Positions 1 to 11,822 of a DNA stretch of 64,000 nt are shown piece after piece. The position numbers and the translations under genes were made by a program. Numbering within the stretch: position 1 is the stretch's first letter; every line of letters begins with the position of its first letter. Source of the stretch: Rhabditoides inermis (lineage: Eukaryota; Nematoda; Chromadorea; Rhabditida; Rhabditidae); assembly GCA_963966185.1 (NCBI GenBank), contig CAWZYM010000436.1, forward strand, positions 1 through 64,000, in the 5' to 3' direction. The notes below the pieces were generated by a model. That model was not told the DNA's origin and ran no database searches. It saw only the letters and a program-made list of their open reading frames with translations.

Positions 1-188
1 TGCGAGTGTGTTCTCGTGAACTCGAGCGAAGAAAAAGTCGTGAAAGGACAGGCGAAAATTACACGCCACAGAAACTCGGGGACGCAAATTAGACGGCACG
101 TGAACGAGAAGTGTACTTATTCAGAGGGAAAGATGATCAGTCGTCAGTAGTCAGTCAGGTTAGAGTCTGTGGCTTACTTGAACAGACA

Positions 189-2202
189 ATGGATCACTGG
201 CACGAGGTTGCCTTCTACCCGATCGAGTACTACCCGAATGTGGTGCGCAACTGTCTCTCCTGGCTGCCGATAGTCGTCCCACTGGCTGTATGGGGCCAGA
301 TCTATACATACAACCCCCACGCGCTCCGGCGCTTCCACGTCAGTTCTTGTTTTTTTGTTGTATTTTATTATTTTGGACATGTACGTTTATTATGATGTTT
401 TGATTTGACATCAGAGTTTCAGGGTACGATAACTGTGATAGTGTTCGCGACGGTGATCTGTCACGTTCCGCGCGTTTCCGTCGATTTCTATTTGTTGTAC
501 AAGTGAGTTGGTTTCATAATTAGTGTTTTAGTTCCACACCACACACCACACTTTGCGGTGGTTGTGGTATCAACATAAATCACAACAATTTATGAAAAGT
601 GATGAGTTGCTGATTCATTCAAGATACCAGTGATAAGCGCACTCGCATCAAACTTTAAACTGAAAAAACTTCACTTCAACTTTTGAAAATTTGTGTTCTG
701 CCGCCAAAATTTTGGGAACTACATATGTGTTCTATGATGGAAAAGAAGTGATTGTTGTAAACATCAGCTTTGGTGTCTCAAAGAAAATCACAATATATTT
801 CTCAGAATCTCGTTTCTTTATCGCACACCTCTTCCAACCACTAATATGACGCGTCATATAAGTTGGTTGGTAAATTCTTATCACGCCATACTCGCATGAT
901 ATAAATAGGGAAGAATGCGCAGTCAGTGTAATGCTGTCATGACCCCTCTGTCCATCCCCCTCCTTCTCCTTCTTCTCCTTCTCTTCTCCTCCTCCTCGCG
1001 TGCCCAACCTCATCGACAAAGGAGTATCAGAGCCATGCACTCACCCATTGACACTCTCAAGGCGGCGCGACATGTACGTTTAGAAGTTATGTTTTATAGA
1101 TAGACGTTTCACATTGTTTTCAAGATTAAACTTAATAGATTTTACTTTCTTGACATTTTTATTTATATAAAGTGGCTAAAGAACGGAGGATTACACTGTG
1201 GCATAGTCTCAAAATGGGCATTGTTCAATTGCGGTTGTCAGTCAGTCAGTCAAGAATATACGATATTCACACTTTCCATTTCAGATTCCACGCGTGCGGT
1301 CTGCAGTCGATCCGCACCACAGTCCTCGAGTGCTCGCTCATTCGCAACGTCGCCTTCATCCGCAAGGATTTTTAATCGCATGCATGATGGTACGGTGATG
1401 TGATTTACTATTTACTTTCACTTTACTGAAATCATTTCCTTGATTTTTTTTTATTTTCGATGTTGGGAAACGTCATCAATAACACTAACACAGTATTGTG
1501 ACTAAATAGGGCTAAAAACCGTGGTGCACCACGTTGGTATGCATTATCACTTATCAGTAATCAATCAGAGAGTTCCACGAAGGATTAATGAAGATCTCTA
1601 ATAATCAGGGCGCCATGATGCTTAGGCGTCTCTTTTGCAGACTTTATCTTATGTTATCCGATTATGACTGAAATCTAGACCACCAATGTTCACCAACAAC
1701 TTTTGTAGAGGCCTACCCTAAATCTGTGGTGAAAACCACAAAATATATCTTATAAAAATATATTCAAAACGGCCCTTCACCTTTGGTTTATTTCATGTAA
1801 AGGATGAGGCGATTTTTTGAAACAAACATAATCTGTGATCTGTCAAAGCCGCCCAGGCCCCAGGAAATAATGAAATTCTCACTCGTTCAGGCGATGTGCT
1901 GGCGTAACATCGTGGTGGTGATTCTCTCCCGTCGACTCTTCCAATGCGAGATCGCAACCGTCATCGCTCTCGGTGAGGCACCAGCTCATCCACGAAATCT
2001 CTCCAAATCTCTCAAATCTCATTTTGCCCTTGCACTATACATCATCTACACATTATGAATGAGTAAAACGCCTTGTTCAGCCCTCCTCCCTCCCGTCTCC
2101 TATGTGTCCATCAACATTTTATTCGGCGAGCCGGGTGCGATCGACTACTGCGATAACTTTCTAGGCGCGAGGAGGGAACAGGTGAGAGAGGGAAAGAGAG
2201 AA

Positions 2203-2251
<49 letters not shown>

Positions 2252-2840
2252 AGTACGTGATTATTACTATTAGTATTAGAACTAGGAGTACATCTCAAAA
2301 TTACTCATCCGCGTAAATTATACGGAACAACATAACCGAACAACTCAAAGAACTGTGAAGGTTGTAATTACATATTGTAATTACACTTTACTAAATTGGT
2401 AAGACCTAAAAATACGAGCTTTAACTACAACATTACCGTAACCTATGGGTGATTACAAAGTTCTCAATCATAGTATCATGGCTCATTCATCGTTTTTTTT
2501 TCAATTCCTAACCAATGAACATTACATGGCGTATTCAGAATGTTACTCATTGCAGAAACACTGTGTTGTACACATAGACAAACAAAATTGGTTGAAAGCA
2601 TGCAAGAAGTTGTAGCTGCATTGTTAAGAAAATGATCGCACTTTATTGCCAAGCAAGTTGATTCATCAAAACATGTCGATTGTGGGATTCATTCAGGCAA
2701 GATAAAAAACTTTCCCAGTTCTACTTTCTCTCGCTGATCGCTCTGCTCTCTCTCATCTTCCTCGGAGATCTGGCAGTGGCCAGGAGGCTGATGTGGATAG
2801 CCACCAGCAAGAACATCGTACTCACCGCCATACGGTCAGC

Positions 2841-2896
<56 letters not shown>

Positions 2897-3469
2897 CTCT
2901 CTCTCTCTCTCCCTCTCCCTCTCTCTTTCTCTCTCTAGCTCTCTCTCTCTCTCCCTCTCTTCCCTCTCTCTCCTCTCAGGCAACCTAGGGATACTCGAGT
3001 ACCATAGAGTACTTCCAGCCCCGGCCGGCACCAGCTCACCGTGGCGCGCTCTCTGCTCGTCCACTCCACCGTCGTCCTGGCTGTGTACGGCAGCGGACTC
3101 GTCATACCCGCCCTCATTGTCACAGGTATGATGTTGACCACGTGTTGGTGAAGTAGACTGTCAGTCTGTTCGAAAACCGTTTTCGCTATACGGAGATGTT
3201 GGATGGCATTTCGAGAGTTATTTGAAGGGACGGACCGTCGAAACTCCTTTCCTAATTGCCTCGCGACGAAATAAAAAAGCGTTTCGAATACGATTCGAGG
3301 TTCTACCGAAGATGCTTTCTTTGCAGGCATCCCCCTGCCCCCATTCGTCAACCACCTGGCCTCGTTCGCCACCAATGCGGGCTCTGTCCTCACCCCACTC
3401 CTTCTCATCACATCCACACCCACACTCAGACGACACCTACAGGCCACGCTCGCATTGTCACACGCATAA
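189..3469 (+). CDS. Seven-helix chemoreceptor-like GPCR (nematode serpentine type), 9 exons
   Basis: Exons at 189-338, 423-502, 1031-1073, 1285-1389, 1891-1972, 2081-2181, 2719-2834, 3019-3125 and 3327-3469 join in phase into 308 residues, a usual size for nematode serpentine receptors. Hydrophobic stretches fit membrane helices: the Trp/Pro-rich segment after residue 20, the Val/Ile-rich exon 2, the RNIVVVIL exon, the FYFLSLIALLSLIFLGD exon, the STVVLAVYGSGLVIPALIVT segment, and a last helix ending LLLITSTPTLRRHL followed by a short basic tail. The role would be a cell-surface chemosensory receptor, by class only. I could not place it in a named serpentine family. Exons 3 and 4 are the weakest: they are phase-compatible but not membrane-like, and alternative acceptors exist near 922 and 1019. 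The last five exons are solid. Introns carry (GA)n at about 2205-2248 and (CT)n at about 2845-2980. Confidence 0.6.
2205..2248. repeat. (GA)n microsatellite in receptor intron
   Basis: Pure GA run just after the donor of the exon ending at 2181. Reading frames through it encode Arg/Glu and are artefacts. Confidence 0.95.
2843..2979. repeat. (CT)n microsatellite in receptor intron
   Basis: CT-rich simple repeat filling most of the intron between the exons ending at 2834 and starting at 3019. It extends the pyrimidine tract far upstream of the acceptor. Confidence 0.95.
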
Positions 3470-3868
3470 TTATGTTAGAACTTATTATTGTGTTTATAAA
3501 TGAATGATTGATGAAAGAATTATAAAAAAGGGTCATCTGTGACAATGTGTCCGCATCTGATTGGAGAGAGGAACATCGGTAGTGTGTACAAGAGTGCACG
3601 ATGTCTCAAAGCGTGGTTCACCCTATTCTATCCAATCCACCATCCGGATTGGATGATGCAATCGATATATCAAGAAATCAATACAGAATGCACATGAGCA
3701 CATGGGGAAAATTATAAAAGAAAAAGAAATCAATCTATCTACTCAAAACAAAACACAACGCTTCGAACCTAATGAATGCATTTTATCGCAACAACTCCAT
3801 GAAACAGTGTTTGGATGCGTTTAGTTAGACTTGATTATGTGGTTTGACTTGGTTGCAACTTGTAACTC
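3470..3868. other. Convergent intergenic spacer
   Basis: About 400 bp between the 3' ends of the receptor gene (+) and the secreted-protein gene (-). AT-rich; no coding exon, RNA gene or transposon end was seen. Confidence 0.6.
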
Positions 3869-5125
3869 TCAGAACTCGAGGTAGTCTTGTCCGGCGACCA
3901 GGTTGAATGGGTTGTAGTAGATGGGATGGGTGCCAGCCGAGTTCACAAGAAAGTAGCCGGGGCCAGTGATCCAGTAGTCGCCAGTGTGACGGTACGACAT
4001 CTCGTCACGGGGAAAGTCGCAGATCTGAACAGTCACAAGTCGAAGAAGGCACATCGACAGCAATGGAGAGAACGAGACCACCGCACCGGGACGTTGATGT
4101 CGTCGACCTTGAACGTCCACTTCCGCGGTCGAATACCGCCCAACCACGTCGCCTGTAATACGGTAGCTGCGGTAACTTTACGGTCTTGCTACGGTAGCTA
4201 CGGTGACTGACATTTCGCTCGAAGGACCACGTCGAGCTAGGAGGGGTTGTCTTGTTGTATAGGTGGGGATGCCAGGCGTGGAAGGCGTTGTACTCGTACT
4301 GCATCCTCACAACCACCCCCGCCTCCAGGTGCCCCTTCAGCACGCCGAACTTCTTCCCGCCCGCTACACGCACAGTCTTCAGATACTGCAAGCACGTGCG
4401 GTCAGTCTCTTCGCAAGCAGTTCGGGAGTGTTTCGAGGGCATTCGCGAGTGTTTCGAAGAGACTGACCGCAACTATAGCGGTCAGTCTTCGAGCCACTGC
4501 CGAACTACCTCCCCCAACGTTTTTTAGCCGATTGAATCCGAGGGCCCCAAGAACAAGACGGGTTTACGACAAAGTCAGCGGAGGTATAGTTGGGTCTTCT
4601 ACTTCCGGCTGGTTCGGAAACGGGTCGGAGAAGCCCACCTGTCCGTCCCAGTTTCTCGCCATATCGCGCGCGGCAATCTTGTATTTGACGCTTTCGAAGG
4701 CGTAGGAGCGCTGGTCCCACAGGTGAGAATGCTCGTTGTAGGTGTGCAGCTCCATTTTGTGGTCGTTATAGGTGCGCTTGATCAGCCGGCTGCTCGTCAC
4801 CCACAACGCCTTGCTCGTCTTGTCGTACACGACAAACTGCAACAATACGTGTGTTACCAATACTGTAGTGACAAGGGTACTGTAGTGACGCACCGCGACA
4901 GTCATCCGGTTCCAGTACCATATGTTGTGTCGGTACTCGACACTGTCGAACTCCTCGTGCCATCCCATCGTCTGATCCACCGGAGGATCCACGTCGCCGG
5001 GGAACGCAGCCGTCTCGGCGCGCACGCACTGCAATCGCGGCTCGATGGGCGGGGCCTAGGGGGCGGGGCCTAGGGGGGCGTACCGCGAGCGCGCCCAGTA
5101 GCAGCACTGCTGTGAGGAGACGCAT
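3869..5125 (-). CDS. Unrecognised secreted protein, 6 exons
   Basis: Reading leftwards, exons at 5084-5125, 4894-5028, 4603-4836, 4212-4385, 4108-4152 and 3869-4024 all join at phase 0 and give 261 residues ending in TAA. The first exon encodes a hydrophobic start, MRLLTAVLLLGALA, followed directly by Cys-Val-Arg: a classical signal peptide. The mature part is rich in Trp, Tyr, His and Asn, has Cys in exons 2 and 6, and contains segments such as WHEEFDSVEYRHNIWYWNR and YNAFHAWHPHLYNKT (an N-glycosylation sequon). I recognise no domain. An alternative donor after GGACAG would shorten exon 3 in frame. The 217-bp intron at 4386-4602 holds a 73-bp inverted-repeat element, and the 59-bp intron at 4153-4211 is rich in GGTAGC/GGTAAC motifs. 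Probably an extracellular structural or binding protein; function not assigned. Confidence 0.7.
4398..4470. mobile_element. Short MITE with GCGGTCAGTCTCTTCG termini
   Basis: 73-bp element in an intron of the secreted-protein gene. It starts GCGGTCAGTCTCTTCG and ends with the exact reverse complement, so it has 16-bp perfect terminal inverted repeats. Similar termini occur at 12338-12413 and 31046-31184, and one end at 19672. A further GCGGTCAGTC copy begins at 4478. Confidence 0.75.
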
Positions 5126-5655
5126 TCAACGCTGCTGGTTGAGACTGAATCATTTGCCGCGCCCTTTTAAAAGCCCAGAACGAAATGCCAATGAGCGACC
5201 GGCGAGACAGGCTCGCATTTGCATATCTTGCACCTTGTTTACGCCTTGTTTACGTCTGCGCGAATGTGATCTTTGAACTAATTAAACGTATCGATCGACA
5301 TTTCTCCAGCGCTAGGATTCTATTCTTTTCTGCGTAGAGATGCGTCAAATCGTGGAATGGAGGAAGAAAATAACAATGTTGACATGCTATCGAAAAAGCT
5401 GCCACTAAAACGTTTATCCAAAAAGTATGAATGAAAACTGTATATATCTGTATAAATATGCTCGTATAAATTATAAATGAATACAATGCGGAATGCGGGG
5501 GGCCAGCCATAGTCGACACACAACTGCAATCTCAACTACAAACTGTCTATACACACGAACAAAGACTTAAAACTCATCAATAAATAAAACACAAAAAGAA
5601 CGATGCGCGGCAGCTAGCCAACACGGGGGGGGGGCGTGACTAGAGTGGGCGGGGC
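5126..5655. other. Intergenic region between secreted-protein gene and ACLY 3' end
   Basis: About 530 bp holding the upstream region of the secreted-protein gene and the 3' flank of ACLY, both transcribed leftwards. There is a G-run at about 5625-5634. No exon or RNA gene seen. Confidence 0.5.
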
Positions 5656-8600
5656 CTACTCCCTGTCGTACTCTCCCTCGGGCAGAACGTAGGTGATGTC
5701 ATCCCACGGATGGCGGTACAGACCCTGCTTCAGCCTGCAAACAACGCATGACAAATCAGTTGGCAAATTGCTGACATCCTTTTCATCCTTCCTAAAATCT
5801 AAAATCCAAGGCACTTGTTGTATAGTGAGGTTATAGCGATTCTGGATAAATTATTGATTGATTGACTCCCCCCTCTTACCTGCGCTGGTCCAAGTAGTGT
5901 CCGATGAATCCGAGCGAGCGACCGAGCACAAACAGACCGTTCAGCGCCCCGATCTCAATCGTCTCCGCAGCCTCCGCGGGAGTGAACATGCCTGCAGAAC
6001 AGATGCAGTCAGGACACTACCACACCCAGTTCCCATCTCGACTCGACTATGACAGTCTCTTGACATGAACAGTGTAACAGACTGATTCCGAATGCGACCA
6101 TCTCCCTTCTCCTCCTCCCACTCACCCGACTGGCGCAGAATGTCCACAAAGATGACTCCGATCGTGCCGTCCACATTCAGAATCAGGTTGGGCTTCTGGA
6201 ATAGAACAGGTCATCTAAATTTCAGAAAACAATAACTACCCATTCTCCTCACACATGTAAACTTCTTCCAATTCACTTTCTCAAGACTTTTAATTCCCCC
6301 TCCTCCTCACCTTTGCCGTGGTGATCTGCTCCACCTTGAGGGCAAAGTCGAGAAGGGGCGTCTCCTGCTTGAACAGCTCCCTGTCCAGCGCAAACTTCTT
6401 CAGAATTTCCACACGCTTGTCCGGGTTGTTGATCTACAACACATCTCCCTTCCCCTCTCTCTCCTCGCTCTCCCCCCTCCCTTCCTCCCTCTCTCTCTCT
6501 CTCTCTCCTCGCTCTCCCCCTCCCTCCCTCTCTCCCCCCCCCTCCCTCCCTCTCTCCCCCCCTCCCTCTCCCCGTACTGACCGACTTGACCCTGTGTCCG
6601 ATGCCCATAATGTGGCTGCCGGCCTTTCTCTGCTCGTTCACGAACTGCATCGGCGACCATCCCTTGTCCATCGCCTCGCTGAATTGGCGAGCAGCGCCGT
6701 CCAGCGCCCCTCCGAAACGGTCTGCAACCATGCACATCAGTCATCATACTACAGTGACTTAAACAAGTTTTTTTTTAAACAATCCTATTATAGTGAACTG
6801 TCAGAGAAAGTACTTCCAATTTTAACAGCGCTTTGTTTGATTGTTGTAAAGTTAGTCTGATTGCAAAATGTGGGACGTGCTAAACTGACTGGTACTGACT
6901 GTACCCGTTGGTATAATGCTCGACCCGAGTCTCTATTGCCGAACTGCAAACCACGAGTGCATTTGAAATCAAACGTAGTGACGTTGTCGGCGAGGGGAAA
7001 TTTGCAACACGCATTGCCGCCGAGGGGATTCGAACCCGCGACCGTGACAGCGAGAGCCGAGCGCGCTAGCCACTTGGCCAAAGCGCGGGATGGAACAGGG
7101 CACAGAGGTGCGGGGTATGAGCCAGCGCATGATTGCAGTTGAACTTTTTCCTATCACAGTGAAGTACTCGAGTACTTGCGAGGGTCACACAAAGACTATT
7201 ACATGATATTTTTTTCCAAATTAGAGGACAATAATTTTCAACACGCACATCCCCTTTCAGAATACACTCTGGCCAGTAGGAACTTTTTTCATTCGGCTAC
7301 AGTGAGAGAGCGCTCATTCAATGTAGCTGATTCAAATCTCAGTCAATCTCCCACCCCATACCTCCAATGGTGAGTAGTCCGGAGACGAGGGATGAGATGA
7401 GGTCCTTTCCGGCGCGCGCGCACACAATCGTGTTGTGCGCCCCGGACACGGCCGGACCGTGGTCGGCAGTCAGCATCAGACAAATCTCGATGAATTTGTT
7501 CGCGTAGTCCGGCAGACGCTTCTGAAATAGGGAACAGTCACCTACTAATCGAATATGCATGCGACTCGAAGACTCGATACTGCCCTTCTCATACTTGTCA
7601 AACTAGAATCCCCTCGCCACTCACCTGGAACCAGAGCAGGCTGAGCACTCCGCCGACTCCCATGTCCTGTTCGAGGACCCTGGTGATGGGCACGCCGGCG
7701 TACATCAGCTCGTCGCCCCGCTCGTCGCAGATAGACGTCATGAACGACGCCGGCTTACGGATCAGGCCAAGCTCCTGCAACACAAAGCAAATCAAAATGC
7801 AATCACTATACAATCCAAATCCAATAGTTTGGTTCGCTATGAAGCTGGTCTGAACATAATACGCCTCCATTCCCCATAGTCATACGTTTCAGGAAAGAAA
7901 CAAGAGAAATTCACGGCAATAAAATATAATAGTTCTAGAGCTCACACCAACGACAATAACAACCATCGTCCAGCCATATCTTCCGCTCCCTCTGCCCCAG
8001 TACGACGCTACAGGCCACACTATTTACCGATTCGAACATCTCCCTCTTCTCTTCCTCTCTCCACTCACATCTCCCTCTCACCCTATCCCAGTACAACAGG
8101 CTACACACCTCATCTCTATCTCTTCCTCCCCGCACCCACCCTGGCAACCTGGCCTGCTCAAATGCAGTCTCAGTCACCTAATACCAATCCTCTCCTCCCC
8201 CTTCCACCCACCCTTGCCCAGTTGTAGTCCATGGGTACCGCCGGCGGGGGCACCTCGTCTCGAGGTTCAATCACTCCCGACACAACCAGCGAGTCGTAGC
8301 ACGCGGCGATCTGCAACGAGGAGGTTCAATTCAAGATTCAAGTGCATTCATGGACAAGCCGCAGCAATCTGCAACAAGGAGACACGGCGATTCACAGTTA
8401 ATAATCTGTGGGTAGGCGGAGCTGCGCTACAAAAACGCGTGTCTCGCGCGGCACATGTTACCAAAACACAAAGCACATCCGATTCTGCTGGGATCGTGGT
8501 AAGACCACTCCATGGGCGGAGTCGAAAAGTGAGCGGAGTTTTGCTGATCATGCTTGTCGATTTGAGACCGTTCTATTTTAAGCTCCGCCCCGTTGCGGGT

Positions 8601-11600
8601 CGCGCTTGTTTTGAGCTAGCGAGTTTATTCACTTGTGAATCGCCGTGGGAGAGACTAGACAAGTATGTAAAATCAAAGTCTTCATGCATGGAACTATGTA
8701 TCTTCATTCTCTATCAACTACAATGCTCGTCGTAGCACGCAATAATCTAATACATAGAGATTCGATTCAAGTACGATATAGAAACTGAAATACAGCGAAA
8801 ATTATGCGACATGTTCTATCCATGGATTTATGACTACAATGCTGCCTTTTTTTCGTGGTACATTCGCATTTCAGAGAATCGCACACACAATGCCGGAATA
8901 CAACCTATTGTAACTAAATACTGACATCTAACTTTCCATAAACGACAGCCCTCACCTCCTTTCCGAGGTCGTCGAAGCTGGCAGGTACGCGGGCTCCGCA
9001 CGCCTTGAGGGCCGCGTTCTTGCACGCCGCAGTCTCGCCCCGCGCGTTCGCAGAAGCACCCGCGTGCCCGAATTGAACCTAAACGGACAACTTAGAATAC
9101 ACAGTAATCGTTACGAAATGAAAGATGGATACGCTTCGATTTCTACATTTCAAAAAAGTTAAATACTGTTAGCATATGTTACAGCTACCTTTCAATGCCA
9201 ATTATGCATCGTTTCGTCAATACTGCCATCTTCCTACCAGCAGAATGCAAACTCTTCCCCACCCCCTCACCTCGCTGGTGATGTGGTCGGCGCACGTGCC
9301 GATACACCACGCGACAAGGGGCTTCGTGATGCGGCCCGCCTGAAAGCACCACATCCTCACCTCCATCTATCATCATTTAGAGCCGGCTGACCCCAAAATA
9401 ACATGCTAATGCTAATGCGTATTCCATCTCCGAGAGTGTCATCGTCTTCGAGGATGACAAGCTTCACCAACAACACGTACGCACCCACGGAACAACCGAA
9501 ATCCGTGCTGTTGGAACTCGCAGTAGGCATTGTATCACTGTATTTTACCGTATCCCACCGTAATTTACGTAATCGATATTGTGTGCTACTTGATTCGAGA
9601 TAAATATTCTTCTGATTCCATCTCACAACTGATTTCTACTATGACTTGACATCTTTTCAAATGCCTGAAAGCATATCATCACAAATTGACCAATCCCATA
9701 CCCATACACAACACTTCATCCAGCCATCTGACTTATCTCGTCATTCGTCATCATCTACATGTGACATGCCTCCCCTCCCCTCCCCTCACCTTCATCGCCT
9801 CGACAATCTTGTACTCCTCCACTCCGCCGACCTCTCCCAGCAGCACCATCATCTTCACACGCTCGTCCTTCTCGTAGCGAACAATGTGGTCCGTGTACGT
9901 AGAGCCAGGGTACCTGAGATACAATACGTTTCAATAATTGTATAAAACAATCAATGACGCAAAGGCAACAATCTTGGAAAGATACACGTGTATCATACAA
10001 AGCTAGCTACAACTACAACGAACTTATAAATCCAACCAGTTTACCGTAGTTGTCGCCACTAATGCAAACGCAAACTACAGTAATCCCACCACTCTACCGT
10101 ACCTGTCTCCTCCAATGGCGACTCCCTCGAACACTCCGTCCGTGTTCTGCGAGATGATGTTGTTCAGCTCGTTCGACATACCGCCAGAACGAGACACGTA
10201 CGCCACGCTGCAACAAGGCAAAGTAATTAGAAAGGGGGGGGGCATATCTCCATCATGTGAAGAAATGCGAGCTAATCTCTATCCCATAAAATCAATGCGC
10301 GATAAATATATTTCCAACCCAACAACAATACGATTCACACTACCTCAACCACCGACCAATACAGACCCTCGACAATTCATCTTATATCTCTCCCACACCC
10401 ACCTGCCGGGCCGGTACAGCTTGCTGGCGAGAATGTTGTCCATCATGCCTCCCGTGTTGCCAATCTTGAAGCAGCCCGGCTTGATCCCGCCCACTGTCGC
10501 CGGACCAATCAGCGTCACGCCGCGCTCCTCCGCCAACTCAAGACAGACAAGTGACAGTCGTCATAGACTCATGGATGTAAAACCACAACCACAACCACGC
10601 TTTCACATGAATCACAATGAAATGTAATAACAAGCTACTCCTAGAATGGCTATGCTCTTCGCTCTGTATGTCTGTCTGTATGTCTCTCTCCCTCCCCCTG
10701 TCTCTCACCTTGAGCAGCTTCCTCGTCTGGTTCTCCGGCACTCCTTCGGCAATGATTGCAATCACCTGAAACACGACGGATCACACACATAATAAGGATT
10801 ACCATCTTTGTCATTTGAGAAATACGCTTCATTTACCGCACAATAATCGAAAAACCAATGTTGACTTCACGGCTACGAAAAAAACTAATCCCACAAATAG
10901 TACGCACCAATCTCTCATCATCACATTTGCTCAACCTTGCCGAACTAATGTGTGCTGTACAAAATCATCTCTATTCACACTCGCAAAAAAACTTTCGCGT
11001 CGAAATAAACACCTTATCTGCAAAATACGCTTCATTCATCCCAGAACTATTGAGAAACGCTTGGAAAACCAATGTTGTATGTAATTATGTAATCATAAAG
11101 TTCTCGCAACTTTTCTGAACCAATGGGTTGTACGAAAGTGATACACTACATACCCAAAATCATCCATATTCGCAATCTCACCGAAACACTTGCACGTACA
11201 CAGTGACCATCGGCCACCGCTCATGGAAATCGAACGCGTTCGGACCTTTTTCCTGTTTTCTCGCCTCCAAACGGTAAACGGATCATATACACATTCCCCG
11301 CCCCCGCGCTCACCTTCAACTGGGGGAAGGTGAGGGCCTCGGAGACCGTCTCGTAGACAGAGCGCATCGAAGCGAACGTCACCAGGACAGAGGCGTCGGG
11401 GTGCGAGGCGAACGCGGCAGCCATGTGCTTGTACGCCGGAAGGAGAACTTCCTGCAAACAATTCATGGGTCAGTCAAAACACAATTCACATGTTTGTCAT
11501 AATAGATACATACAAAAAACATTCAATTCGCTAGGCCGCTAGGATCACAATCTACTACAGACAAACCACGTGATAAAACACATCATCTTCAATTCAGACA

Positions 11601-11775
11601 CTTAGTTAGCAGAAAACGTACTCGGGAAACGTACTTCTACTTTACCTTGTGTCCAAAGTAGTACTTCTGCTTGTTGTCGCCGGTGAAGGGATAGGTGGAT
11701 GCGACGACGGAAGGCTCCGCGCGCCGGCACACATAGTCAAAGTCCAGCATGCCCTGCAATGGAAGAGGGTCAGTC

Positions 11776-11822
<47 letters not shown>

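Noticed and set aside
2793..3131. Open frames through the (CT)n/(GA)n tracts (also at 6.3, 17.3-17.7, 23.6, 29.2-29.9, 36.3-36.6 and 45.3-45.6 kb)
   Set aside because: They encode Ser/Leu/Pro or Arg/Glu/Gly runs from microsatellites that lie in introns or spacers.
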